A stretch of DNA of 8,892 bases from Eshraghiella sp964576255 (lineage in GTDB: Bacteria; Bacillota; Clostridia; Lachnospirales; Lachnospiraceae): the NCBI GenBank assembly GCA_964576255.1, contig CAZNUK010000080.1, positions 1 to 8,892 of the forward strand, read 5' to 3'. Positions 1 through 6,272 of the stretch are shown here, in pieces. The number at the start of each line of letters is the position of its first letter. Positions within the stretch are counted from its first letter, which is position 1. The notes beneath the pieces are model-generated. The model searched no databases. It worked only from the letters and a program-made list of their open reading frames with translations, and had not been told where the DNA came from. The translations under genes were made by a program, and so were the position numbers.

Positions 1-46
1 TTTCCCGACAGCCCCTTTTAATAAATTTAAAAAAGTATCAACTAAT
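1..46. other. Left-edge fragment downstream of the carboxypeptidase gene
   Basis: This short AT-rich tail follows the carboxypeptidase stop codon (reading leftwards) and contains no gene. There is no convincing terminator: the only pairing is a weak CTTTT/AAAAG arm pair. The first bases include GACAGCCCC, a pattern that resembles the outer ends of some insertion sequences in Firmicutes, but the adjoining sequence lies outside the window and this cannot be tested here. Confidence 0.3.
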
Positions 47-1546
47 TTAGATTCCATATAATTCGCCGTATTTTTTCTTAAAGTGTCTGATAATCGGCTC
101 GGAGGTTACTTTTTTGTCACACACAGCAGTTATTACCTCGTATGGAGTACGGGTGCTGCCATAGCGGTGGATTTTATCATTAAGCCAGGCAGTAATTTCA
201 CTAATACGTCCCTCTTTAAGAATTGTATCAACATCCCCAAGGTCAGCCTCCATAGCATCCAGAAACATTCCGTCATATATTGTTCCAAGAAGATAGGATG
301 GAAAATAACCAAAGGAACCGTCGGACCAATGGGTGTCCTGAAGAATTCCCTCAGCATCAGTCTTAGGGGTGATTCCAAGGTAGTCCTCCATTTTCTTGTT
401 CCAGAGAGCAGGGAGCTCACTAACAGGTGTGTTGTTTCTGAAAATTTCTTTTTCCATTTCATATCGTAAAATAATATGGAAGCAGTAGGTCAGCTCATCT
501 GCGTCAACTCTTATGAAGCTGTTGCGGACGTGATTGATTTCTCTGTAAAAATCCTCGATGCTGATATTTTTAAAAGCAGGTAATAACTCCTGCAATTTGT
601 CGTAAATCGGAATCCAGAAGTTAATGTTTCTGCCCAAAATATTTTCGTAGAAACGGGACTGGCTTTCGTGGATGCCCATATGGCAGCAGCTTCCTGCGAC
701 TGTGCCATCAAATTCAGGATTGACATTCTGCTCAAAAATTCCGTGACCACCCTCGTGGATAGCGGAGAACATTGCGCTAATAGCGTCATTCTCGTAGTAG
801 TGGTTGGTTACGCGCACATCCTTGGAATTAAAATTAAGTGTAAATGGATGCTCCGTCTCACCAACTGCTCCGGCATCAAAGCTAAAACCAATATATTTAA
901 GAAGCATTTCCTGAACTTTTTTCTGTGCATTAATATCGTAGTGAGCCTTAAAAGATGAGTCATCAGGCTCTCTTGCTGCAACTATTTTCTTAACAAGAGG
1001 GATAAGCTCTTTTTTCATTTCTTCAAAAAGAATGTCAATGTCTCTTGAGGTCATGCCTTCCTCGTAGGTATCAAGAAGGGCGTCGTACACCTCCTTGCCC
1101 GGGTCGGTGTAAGCAGTCATCTGCTTGGTTAACTCAATGATTTTCTCCAGATGGGGCGCAAAAAGTGCAAAATCATTGGTGTTTTTGGCAATTTCCCATG
1201 CGTTCTCAGAGGCGTTCTGCGCTCTTACATATTCTTCGTAAAAATCCGCAGGAATTCTTTTGTTGCGGTCATATTCTTTTTTCATCTTGGTAACGACGAA
1301 TTTCATTGTTTCATTAAGAGCGTCAAATTCCTCCGGCGTGGATAAAGTATCAAGCATTTCACCCAGCTCGTCAGAGGTTTTGAGGGCAAATTCTTTTGTT
1401 GAAAAATACGCGATAGCTTCACCGTTGGATTCTAATCCAAGACGTGGGGCGGTGGTGCGCATATCCCAGTATAAAAGTGTATTAACGTGAAAATACTGCT
1501 GTATTTCATTAAGATAATTTTTAAATTTTTCCAAAGTTGTACTCAT
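47..1546 (-). CDS. M32 family (Taq-type) zinc metallocarboxypeptidase
   Basis: This 499-residue protein is a full-length M32 carboxypeptidase, a cytosolic zinc enzyme that removes C-terminal residues from peptides, probably in peptide turnover. The family landmarks are present in order: HPF at 233-235, DVRVT at 243-247, the zinc motif HEGGH at 264-268 (His264 and His268 as ligands, Glu265 as the general base), the third ligand Glu294 in HESQS (293-297), IRVDAD at 345-350 and GILQDTHW at 400-407. The spacing from HEXXH to the glutamate ligand matches the family. The start is supported by an AGAAAGGA ribosome binding site just upstream. The gene lies 14 bp after the CYTH gene on the same strand and is probably cotranscribed with it. 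The family and catalytic residues are clear; the physiological substrate is not known from sequence. Confidence 0.96.
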   Translation of the reverse strand: MSTTLEKFKNYLNEIQQYFHVNTLLYWDMRTTAPRLGLESNGEAIAYFSTKEFALKTSDELGEMLDTLSTPEEFDALNETMKFVVTKMKKEYDRNKRIPADFYEEYVRAQNASENAWEIAKNTNDFALFAPHLEKIIELTKQMTAYTDPGKEVYDALLDTYEEGMTSRDIDILFEEMKKELIPLVKKIVAAREPDDSSFKAHYDINAQKKVQEMLLKYIGFSFDAGAVGETEHPFTLNFNSKDVRVTNHYYENDAISAMFSAIHEGGHGIFEQNVNPEFDGTVAGSCCHMGIHESQSRFYENILGRNINFWIPIYDKLQELLPAFKNISIEDFYREINHVRNSFIRVDADELTYCFHIILRYEMEKEIFRNNTPVSELPALWNKKMEDYLGITPKTDAEGILQDTHWSDGSFGYFPSYLLGTIYDGMFLDAMEADLGDVDTILKEGRISEITAWLNDKIHRYGSTRTPYEVITAVCDKKVTSEPIIRHFKKKYGELYGI

Positions 1547-1560
1547 AGTAATGTCCTTTC

Positions 1561-2025
1561 TTATATAAATTCGGGTATTGTTGTCATTTGACTTAATTTG
1601 CTGTTCTGGTATTCTCCACTGATGCTTACATCACGTCCAAACCACTCCGGTGGCACATAGTTATTTGCCTGCTCCAGAGTTTCAAATTCTACTTCGGCAA
1701 GGATTAGTCCTTCAAATTTGCCGTGAAAAATATCCAGCTCAATAATGAGATTATCTTCTGTTGGAATTTCGTAACGGGTTTTGGTGAGAATATTTCCGTC
1801 TGCTTTTTCTCTAAGATGAAAATAGGCTTCCCGAGTGAGGGGAAGGTTGTATTCCTCGCGGGCGATTTTCCCTTTGCCTTTGTATGTGAGATAGTATTCT
1901 TCATCTGATTTTCTGATTCTCACAACGGGCTTGGTGCATAGATAAGCCTGCTCGATTTCTCTGGCTCTGTAACCCTCCGCGGAGAATGGGATTTTTTGAA
2001 TTAAAAATTTTCTTTCGATTTCCAT
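1561..2025 (-). CDS. CYTH domain protein (triphosphate tunnel metalloenzyme family)
   Basis: This 154-residue protein begins with the hallmark ExExK motif (Glu2, Glu4, Lys6 in MEIERKF). It carries the other charged tunnel residues expected of the CYTH fold: RIR at 36-38, YKGKG at 48-52, KTRYEI at 82-87, ELD at 96-98 and EVEFE at 111-115. Family members bind triphosphate with divalent metal and act as inorganic triphosphatases, thiamine triphosphatases or class IV adenylate cyclases. The short single-domain form fits a small triphosphatase best, but the substrate cannot be read from sequence. A longer frame opens at 2058, but I chose the start at 2025 because AGGAGTG lies about 8 bases upstream of it and because the ExExK motif is normally at the extreme N-terminus. 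A weak minus-strand promoter (TTGTGG 2080-2075, 17 bp, TGTTAT 2057-2052) could drive it with the downstream carboxypeptidase gene. Confidence 0.9.
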   Translation of the reverse strand: MEIERKFLIQKIPFSAEGYRAREIEQAYLCTKPVVRIRKSDEEYYLTYKGKGKIAREEYNLPLTREAYFHLREKADGNILTKTRYEIPTEDNLIIELDIFHGKFEGLILAEVEFETLEQANNYVPPEWFGRDVSISGEYQNSKLSQMTTIPEFI

Positions 2026-2053
2026 TGAACATTCACTCCTATAAGGATAAAAT
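2025..2053 (+). promoter_or_regulatory. SigA-type promoter for the DJ-1/PfpI gene
   Basis: TTGAAC at 2025-2030 and TAAAAT at 2048-2053 are separated by 17 bp, giving five of six matches to the consensus at the -10 and four of six at the -35. Transcription would start near 2060, leaving a leader of about 35 bases with an AGAAAGGA ribosome binding site before the ATG at 2096. The -35 box overlaps the start codon of the divergent CYTH gene, so the two transcription units are packed back to back. Predicted from sequence only. Confidence 0.55.
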
Positions 2054-2095
2054 AACACATAGGAACAAAAATAACCACAAGAAAGGATTTTTTTT

Positions 2096-2641
2096 ATGAA
2101 ATTTTATGTTTTTTTAGGCGATGGTTTTGAGACTGTTGAAGCACTTGGAGCAATAGATATTTTAAGAAGAGGCAAGATAGATGTGTGTACAGTTTCTATT
2201 AATAAGGAGCGCACAGTAACAAGCTCACATAATATTCCGGTTATTGCTGATACTGTTTTTTCTGACAATGATTACAGCGATGGAGTGGGCCTTTTGCTTC
2301 CTGGCGGACTTAAGGGAGTTGAGAATCTTGAGGCTCATAAAGAGCTTATGGCACTTGTTGATACATATGCCAAAGAGGACAAGCTTATTACCGCTATCTG
2401 TGCAGGACCTAGTATTCTCGGACACAAAGGACTTCTTAACGGCAAACGTGCAACCTGTTATCCGGGTTTTGAAGAGGAGCTTACAGGTGCTATTTGCAAT
2501 GGAGCAGCAGTGGAGGCGGACGGTCATTTTATCACCGGCAAAGGAATGGGTGTAACATTAGAGTTTGCACTTGCTATTCTTAAGGAGCTTACTGATGAGG
2601 AAATGGCAGAGCATGTAGCCACCTCAACCATGTTCAAATAA
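2096..2641 (+). CDS. DJ-1/PfpI family protein (YajL/ThiJ-like)
   Basis: This 181-residue single-domain protein belongs to the DJ-1/PfpI superfamily, cytosolic proteins with a reactive cysteine in a nucleophile elbow. Members have been linked to oxidative stress protection, chaperone-like activity and, in some reports, deglycase or glyoxalase activity. Here the cysteine is Cys102 in AICAGP (100-105), equivalent to Cys106 of human DJ-1. The acidic partner is Glu12 in FETVEA, equivalent to Glu18. LLLPGG (67-71 region) and the C-terminal TGKGMGVTLEFALAI (147-161) are also typical. The position of DJ-1 His126 is a tyrosine (Tyr122 in CYPGFEE), so a classical Cys-His dyad is not evident. The length matches the family. 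The gene stands alone on the plus strand behind its own promoter. Membership is secure; the molecular activity is not. Confidence 0.93.
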   Translation: MKFYVFLGDGFETVEALGAIDILRRGKIDVCTVSINKERTVTSSHNIPVIADTVFSDNDYSDGVGLLLPGGLKGVENLEAHKELMALVDTYAKEDKLITAICAGPSILGHKGLLNGKRATCYPGFEEELTGAICNGAAVEADGHFITGKGMGVTLEFALAILKELTDEEMAEHVATSTMFK

Positions 2642-2677
2642 TAGATTTTTTTTACAGAAATTTAGAATAACTTGCCA

Positions 2678-2706
2678 TAATAATTCGACGGATGACGCAC
2701 ATAATA
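2678..2706 (+). promoter_or_regulatory. Possible SigG-type sporulation promoter for the spore protein gene
   Basis: CATAATA at 2700-2706 fully matches the forespore SigG -10 consensus CATNNTA. TAATA at 2678-2682, 17 bp upstream, matches four of five positions of the -35 consensus G-N-A-T-R. SigG transcribes alpha/beta-type spore protein genes in Bacillus and Clostridium, and the gene starts about 55 bases downstream, so the placement makes sense. A second CATAATA at 2676-2682 has no suitable partner. The sequence is AT-rich, so chance matches are a real risk. Confidence 0.4.
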
Positions 2707-2762
2707 ATACCACAACAGTAAGTTAGCTGTTGATAAAAAAAATCTCAATGGAGGTGAATGTT

Positions 2763-2978
2763 ATGGCAAGCAATTATAACAATAGTAACAAAATGACAGT
2801 ACCTGAGGCTAAGAGCGCAATGAACCGTTTCAAAATGGAGGTTGCTTCTGAACTTGGAGTACCTTTAAAGGAAGGTTACAACGGAGATTTAACATCTAGA
2901 CAGGCTGGTTCTATCGGCGGCGAGATGGTTCGTAAAATGATCAAGAAGCAGGAAGAGCAGATGTCTTCTAATTCATAA
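2763..2978 (+). CDS. Alpha/beta-type small acid-soluble spore protein (SASP)
   Basis: This 71-residue protein is an alpha/beta-type SASP, which coats and protects spore DNA and is degraded at germination by the Gpr protease. KMEVASELGV at 24-33 matches the first family signature and includes the Gpr cleavage site (between Glu26 and Val27 by analogy). TSRQAGSIGGEMVRKM at 44-59 matches the second DNA-binding signature, with isoleucine in place of the usual valine in SVGG. The length is typical of the family. The frame is open from 2730, but the start at 2763 is preferred because GGAGGTG at 2750-2756 lies 6 bases upstream and because the resulting N-terminus, rich in Asn and Ser, is normal for the family. 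It implies that the organism forms, or recently formed, endospores. Expression is probably restricted to the forespore. Confidence 0.95.
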   Translation: MASNYNNSNKMTVPEAKSAMNRFKMEVASELGVPLKEGYNGDLTSRQAGSIGGEMVRKMIKKQEEQMSSNS

Positions 2979-3029
2979 TTAGAATATTGCTCGAGTTTCT
3001 AAGTGGACCAATTCAAGTAAAATAATGAT

Positions 3030-3063
3030 ATGGAGACCAGAAAATGTCTCTATTCAGATTTTT
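3030..3063 (+). terminator. Small hairpin with T-run after the spore protein gene
   Basis: ATGGAGAC (3030-3037) can pair with GTCTCTAT (3046-3053) as an 8-bp stem with one G-U pair and an 8-base loop. A run of five T follows at 3059-3063 after a short gap. It could contribute to ending the spore protein transcript, but the stem is weak and the T-run is not immediately adjacent. Confidence 0.3.
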
Positions 3064-3091
3064 CTTCTCTCTAGGTCCAGTTTGAAGAATT

Positions 3092-3134
3092 AAAAGTCTC
3101 TATAGCTACATGTTGAAGCTATAGAGACTTTTTT
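3092..3134. terminator. Strong, probably bidirectional intrinsic terminator
   Basis: AAAAGTCTCTATAGCT (3092-3107) and AGCTATAGAGACTTTT (3117-3132) form a perfect 16-bp stem with a 9-base loop. On the plus strand it runs into six T (3129-3134); on the minus strand the left arm ends in four T. It sits between the convergent spore protein gene and ABC exporter operon and can serve both. The D arm (3121-3128) can instead pair with a further GTCTCTAT at 3137-3144. Confidence 0.8.
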
Positions 3135-3282
3135 CGGTCTCTATACGTAAAAACATCCAAACAGGTCCAAACCGGGACTGCGCATCCAAACTGTCGCTGC
3201 GCATCCCAATCCCATGTCGCACATATTGTTCGTGGTACTTTGGAGCTGTTCGCGTCACAAAAAAGACCCACAAATCTAACAT
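3106..3282 (-). other. Short open frame (58 codons) in the intergenic block, doubtful as a gene
   Basis: An ATG at 3282-3280 lies two bases after the permease stop codon and opens a 58-codon frame that begins MLDLWVFFVT and ends inside the terminator stem. I see no ribosome binding site, no membrane segment or recognised motif, and the frame covers the direct repeats of the GC-rich segment. It is more likely a by-product of a non-coding element than a functional protein. I record it because the position is suggestive and because such frames can be annotated in related genomes. Confidence 0.12.
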
Positions 3283-3284
3283 TT

Positions 3285-4346
3285 TTACATAAAAATATTC
3301 AAATAATAATACGGCACAAACAACTTCTCTACAAATTTTGCTGCCGGCAGATAATTCGAGGCGGTTATAAATATCGGGCAGAATATCAGGCACCCAACAA
3401 TTATTCCCGGAATTGTGGCAATGCAGATTTTGCTGTTTCTGGTCACAGTAATTAACAATTCTCCAAAAAGCACAGTTAAAGCAATTAGCATAAGCATTCC
3501 AAGAATCTCAGTGGCAACAAGGTTGAAATTTCCTGATACAACCAAGGTAATTATTGCACTTATACCAAATAAAAATGCAGGTATAAACACATACAGGAAT
3601 CTGCACAAAAGCTTGTAGCCATTACTTATGGTGGCAAAAATTTCTTTTTCTCTATCCGCCATATAAGTTACGCATCCAAACATTCCTGCAAGGAAAACCA
3701 TTATAGCGAGAATTCCTCTGATAGGAAAAGTGACAGCTGATTGGGATGAGTCATTTTCCACTAAGCCTGAGGCTCCGTAGGTTTTGAATAATAGGTGCAT
3801 AGTCATATCGCTGTCTGCATATTCCTCATAGTATTCCAATAATCTGTCAACGACCTCGGTGTCCGTCTCTGAAAATACATCCATAGATGTTACAAAGGAA
3901 GTCAGAATGTCGTAATTTTGCTGCCTTATGAGCTTGGCATATACCATTTCGTTAAGGGCAATTTGAAGTGTTGCCTCCGGCTGTTTTATAACGGTTATAC
4001 AGCCCTTGCATTCCTTCATGCTGCTTCGTTCGGATAAATCATCCGGGAAAATATATCCGCAGGTGATTTTGCCGGTGTGAACATCCCGATACATTTTGTC
4101 CAAATCGTCGTATTCCACAAATTCAAATACACCGTTGTCATTAACTAATCTGTCCCTTATTTCCTGGGCGAGCGCATCGTTTCCATCAAGATACAGTCCG
4201 CCACGATAGCTTAATTCATTGTTAAATGAAGGTATTTTGGTAACAATAAAAGCAAGTAACGGCATAGTAAATAATAAAATAATAAGCAGAGGGCTTTTTA
4301 GGGTTCTTTTAATAAGAATTAAAGTCCAAGTTCCAAATTTTTTCAT
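3285..4346 (-). CDS. ABC-2 type exporter permease, C-terminally short
   Basis: This 353-residue membrane protein is the last gene of the ABC operon. It has one N-terminal membrane segment (about 19-37), a large extracytoplasmic domain (about 38-208) and four further segments (about 211-229, 250-270, 281-301, 307-327). This is the ABC2_membrane_3-like plan, which normally has six segments. After segment five it ends at FVPYYYLNIFM, matching the place in the partner permease (LPAYHWGKSL) that is followed by about 40 more residues with a sixth segment. The sixth segment is therefore missing, and the C-terminus would be left outside the membrane. The extracytoplasmic domain has Cys96 and a CKGC motif (113-116). 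The start overlaps the preceding stop by one base (TAATG), with GGGAGG as ribosome binding site. Substrate unknown. The gene may be degraded or may work as a short partner. Confidence 0.82.
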   Translation of the reverse strand: MKKFGTWTLILIKRTLKSPLLIILLFTMPLLAFIVTKIPSFNNELSYRGGLYLDGNDALAQEIRDRLVNDNGVFEFVEYDDLDKMYRDVHTGKITCGYIFPDDLSERSSMKECKGCITVIKQPEATLQIALNEMVYAKLIRQQNYDILTSFVTSMDVFSETDTEVVDRLLEYYEEYADSDMTMHLLFKTYGASGLVENDSSQSAVTFPIRGILAIMVFLAGMFGCVTYMADREKEIFATISNGYKLLCRFLYVFIPAFLFGISAIITLVVSGNFNLVATEILGMLMLIALTVLFGELLITVTRNSKICIATIPGIIVGCLIFCPIFITASNYLPAAKFVEKLFVPYYYLNIFM

Positions 4347-5554
4347 TAGCGTTCCCTCCCACGTATTCTGTCTGCAATAAGGCTTCCCAGATAAAAAATA
4401 ACTGCAATAGCCATTGGTGTTAACACTGTCTGGGCGTTAAGTCCGCCAAAAAGACAGCCTTCAAGACTCTTGCCCCAGTGATATGCAGGAAGAACTCTGC
4501 CAAGTGCGGCAACTCCGTCAGGAAGAAAGGACATTGGCATAATTCTGCCGCACATATATAGCATCAGTGCGGTTAATAAAAAGGTCAGAAGGGTGGATGC
4601 CAGTTTGTTTTGTGTAAGGCTGTTTATAAACATTAAAAAGCTTACGATGGATAAAATAACCACAAACAGCATTATGAAACCGCCAAAGTCAAAGCTAAAA
4701 ACATTCTGTCCTACGCTAAATCGGGCAACCAGAATAATCACACCAAACAGTGCATAAAATGCTGTGCTGATTGACAAAAGCTCTGTGAATCTAATATAGG
4801 CATTATTAATGCCACAGCGTTTTAATGCCTGTAAAACGGACTCTGGATGACATGAAAAATACCTGTTAACAGTAAGTCCGCATAGCAGGGTTAAAAGAAG
4901 AATTCCGGAGGCAATATAGTAACCTGTGGTTGATACATCTCCGGTGGCAGAGGTGCTTTGGTTGTCAAAGAAGTAACCTCTGTTAAGAGCATATTTAAGG
5001 TAAAAGGTATTAAGCCTAGCCTCGGCATCCGGCACAATGTCCTGATGGTTATACTCGTTAAGCAGGTCTGAAACAGAGTAAATTCCTGCCTGCGTATAAG
5101 AGAGAGTTGAACATCCTGATGTCAGAATGGCACAGAATAACTGTGTTTCAAATCCTGCGTCTTCCCTTGTAATTAGTGTTGCAGGTACATTGTCACCGTA
5201 AATAATTCCGTCAACAAATCCGACGGGAATTTCTATGATTACGGAGACTTCATTGTTCTGCAAAGCCTTTTGGGCTTCGTACATTTCCATATTATGGAAT
5301 GTGCATACTTCATTAAGGCTGTCCATTTTTTTCAAAAATGTGTAGCCAAGATTAAGTCTGTCATCATCATTAGGCATTACAATAGCCACATCTATACTGA
5401 CAAAAGTCTCTTTTTCATTAAGTGTTACATTTCCGCAATATCCCGCAACAAATACAATAAAAGCCAGAACCAATGTACACGCGACAAGTCGTGGCAGTGA
5501 TTTGGAAACTGCACGAAGCTGGAACAGCAGGAATAAAAGATGTTTTTTAATCAT
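4346..5554 (-). CDS. ABC-2 type exporter permease
   Basis: This 402-residue membrane protein has the full six-segment plan of ABC2_membrane_3-like exporters: segment one at about 21-40, a large extracytoplasmic domain at about 41-210, then segments at about 211-229, 258-277, 292-311, 318-336 and 378-395, ending in an Arg-rich cytoplasmic tail (RIRGRER). Proteins of this plan form the membrane channel of ABC exporters, moving drugs, peptides, lipids or polymers outward; the sequence does not reveal which. The start codon lies inside the end of the ATPase gene (8-base overlap) and the stop shares one base with the next permease gene, so the three are translationally coupled. The two permeases share a layout and probably form a heterodimer with the ATPase. 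Confidence 0.88.
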   Translation of the reverse strand: MIKKHLLFLLFQLRAVSKSLPRLVACTLVLAFIVFVAGYCGNVTLNEKETFVSIDVAIVMPNDDDRLNLGYTFLKKMDSLNEVCTFHNMEMYEAQKALQNNEVSVIIEIPVGFVDGIIYGDNVPATLITREDAGFETQLFCAILTSGCSTLSYTQAGIYSVSDLLNEYNHQDIVPDAEARLNTFYLKYALNRGYFFDNQSTSATGDVSTTGYYIASGILLLTLLCGLTVNRYFSCHPESVLQALKRCGINNAYIRFTELLSISTAFYALFGVIILVARFSVGQNVFSFDFGGFIMLFVVILSIVSFLMFINSLTQNKLASTLLTFLLTALMLYMCGRIMPMSFLPDGVAALGRVLPAYHWGKSLEGCLFGGLNAQTVLTPMAIAVIFYLGSLIADRIRGRER

Positions 5555-6239
5555 ATTGCTTTACCAGCCTTCCAAATATTTCGTCCATGGAGGTGTCCTT
5601 GTCTAATTCATTAAGAATACCTTCCTCCATTATGTACATTTTGGTGCATACTGAAAGCTCACGCTCCTCGTGGCTGGCAATAATAATTGTACCGCCCTTC
5701 CCAATATATTCTTCCATATATGTACGAATTTCTTCCTTACACACGATGTCAAGGGAGGCTCCCGGCTCGTCCAGTATGAGAATGTCAGGATTTTTGGCAA
5801 CACCACAGGCTATGCTTAGACGTTTTTTCATACCGCCCGACAGATTCTTTACAGTTGTTTTTAAGAATTTATCAATACCAAAACGGGCAATAACACCGGA
5901 TTTGATTTCTTCCTCAAGATTAAGGGGGCTGTCGCAGTACCACAGCTTCAAATTGTCATATACCGTAAGGTTGTCAAAAAGTGGGTTGTCCTGTGGAATA
6001 TAGCCTATGCTGTCATAGAAATACTTTTTCTGTGCCAGAGGATTTTTATCCTTATAAATAATAGAACCGCCATTAGGACTTATTGCGCCGGACAGGATTT
6101 TAAGTAAAGTGGATTTGCCACAGCCGTTGGCACCTACAATGCCAATGCATTCACCGGGTTTGGCACCAAAGCTTATGTCCTTAAGAACTGATTTTTTACC
6201 GTAATTTTTGGTAATATTGGAAACTTCTATAAAAGCCAT
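5547..6239 (-). CDS. ABC exporter ATP-binding protein
   Basis: This 230-residue cytoplasmic ATPase has a complete nucleotide-binding domain: Walker A GANGCGKST (36-44), Q-loop Gln83 in IPQDN, signature LSGGM (133-137), Walker B ILILDEP (153-159), D-loop GASLD (160-164) and H-loop His190. All catalytic residues are intact, so it should hydrolyse ATP. The size and sequence fit the CcmA/drug-exporter branch that pairs with ABC-2 type permeases, and both permease genes follow it with overlaps. An AGAGGA ribosome binding site precedes the ATG. No regulator gene (GntR or two-component) is adjacent, unlike many drug-responsive exporters of this kind, so the inducing signal is not apparent. Substrate unknown. 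Confidence 0.95.
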   Translation of the reverse strand: MAFIEVSNITKNYGKKSVLKDISFGAKPGECIGIVGANGCGKSTLLKILSGAISPNGGSIIYKDKNPLAQKKYFYDSIGYIPQDNPLFDNLTVYDNLKLWYCDSPLNLEEEIKSGVIARFGIDKFLKTTVKNLSGGMKKRLSIACGVAKNPDILILDEPGASLDIVCKEEIRTYMEEYIGKGGTIIIASHEERELSVCTKMYIMEEGILNELDKDTSMDEIFGRLVKQYD

Positions 6240-6272
6240 TTTATTTGTCCTCTCGTGAAATTTATTTGTTAT

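Larger units (their letters stand above)
2979..3284. other. 306-bp intergenic block with repeated octamers and a GC-rich segment
   Basis: This is the only long gene-free stretch. It lies between the convergent ends of the spore protein gene and the ABC permease operon. From about 3030 to 3145 it contains GTCTCTAT three times (3046, 3096, 3137), its exact reverse complement ATAGAGAC (3121) and a one-mismatch reverse copy ATGGAGAC (3030). From about 3163 to 3254 I count 51 G or C in 92 bases (about 55%), far above the AT-rich flanks. Within this segment CTGCGCATCC occurs twice (3178-3187 and 3197-3206), CATCCAAAC twice (3154 and 3183) and TGTCGC twice (3192 and 3215). The composition and repeats look like an interspersed intergenic element rather than simple spacer, but element status would need copies elsewhere in the genome. 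Confidence 0.45.

Noticed and set aside
2609..2653. Hairpin GAGCATG / CATGTTC at the end of the DJ-1 gene followed by a run of eight T
   Set aside because: The 7-bp stem has a G-U pair and a 13-base loop inside coding sequence, and the T-run begins 10 bases after it, too far for a normal intrinsic terminator.
2713..2732. CAACAG / CTGTTG hairpin in the leader of the spore protein gene
   Set aside because: Only six pairs with an 8-base loop, not overlapping the ribosome binding site; no reason to assign a function.
2966..2984. Perfect inverted repeat TTCTAATT / AATTAGAA spanning the spore protein stop codon
   Set aside because: It is almost entirely A and T with a 3-base loop and no T-run after it, so it is a weak stem and probably chance in AT-rich DNA.
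3154..3220. Short direct repeats that might suggest a CRISPR array
   Set aside because: The repeats are about 10 bases, only two copies each, with spacers of around 9 bases; there are no cas genes.
3106..3393. A frameshift that would restore the missing C-terminus of the permease
   Set aside because: Neither of the other two minus-strand frames after the permease end encodes a hydrophobic segment like the partner's sixth helix, so a simple indel does not explain the short protein.
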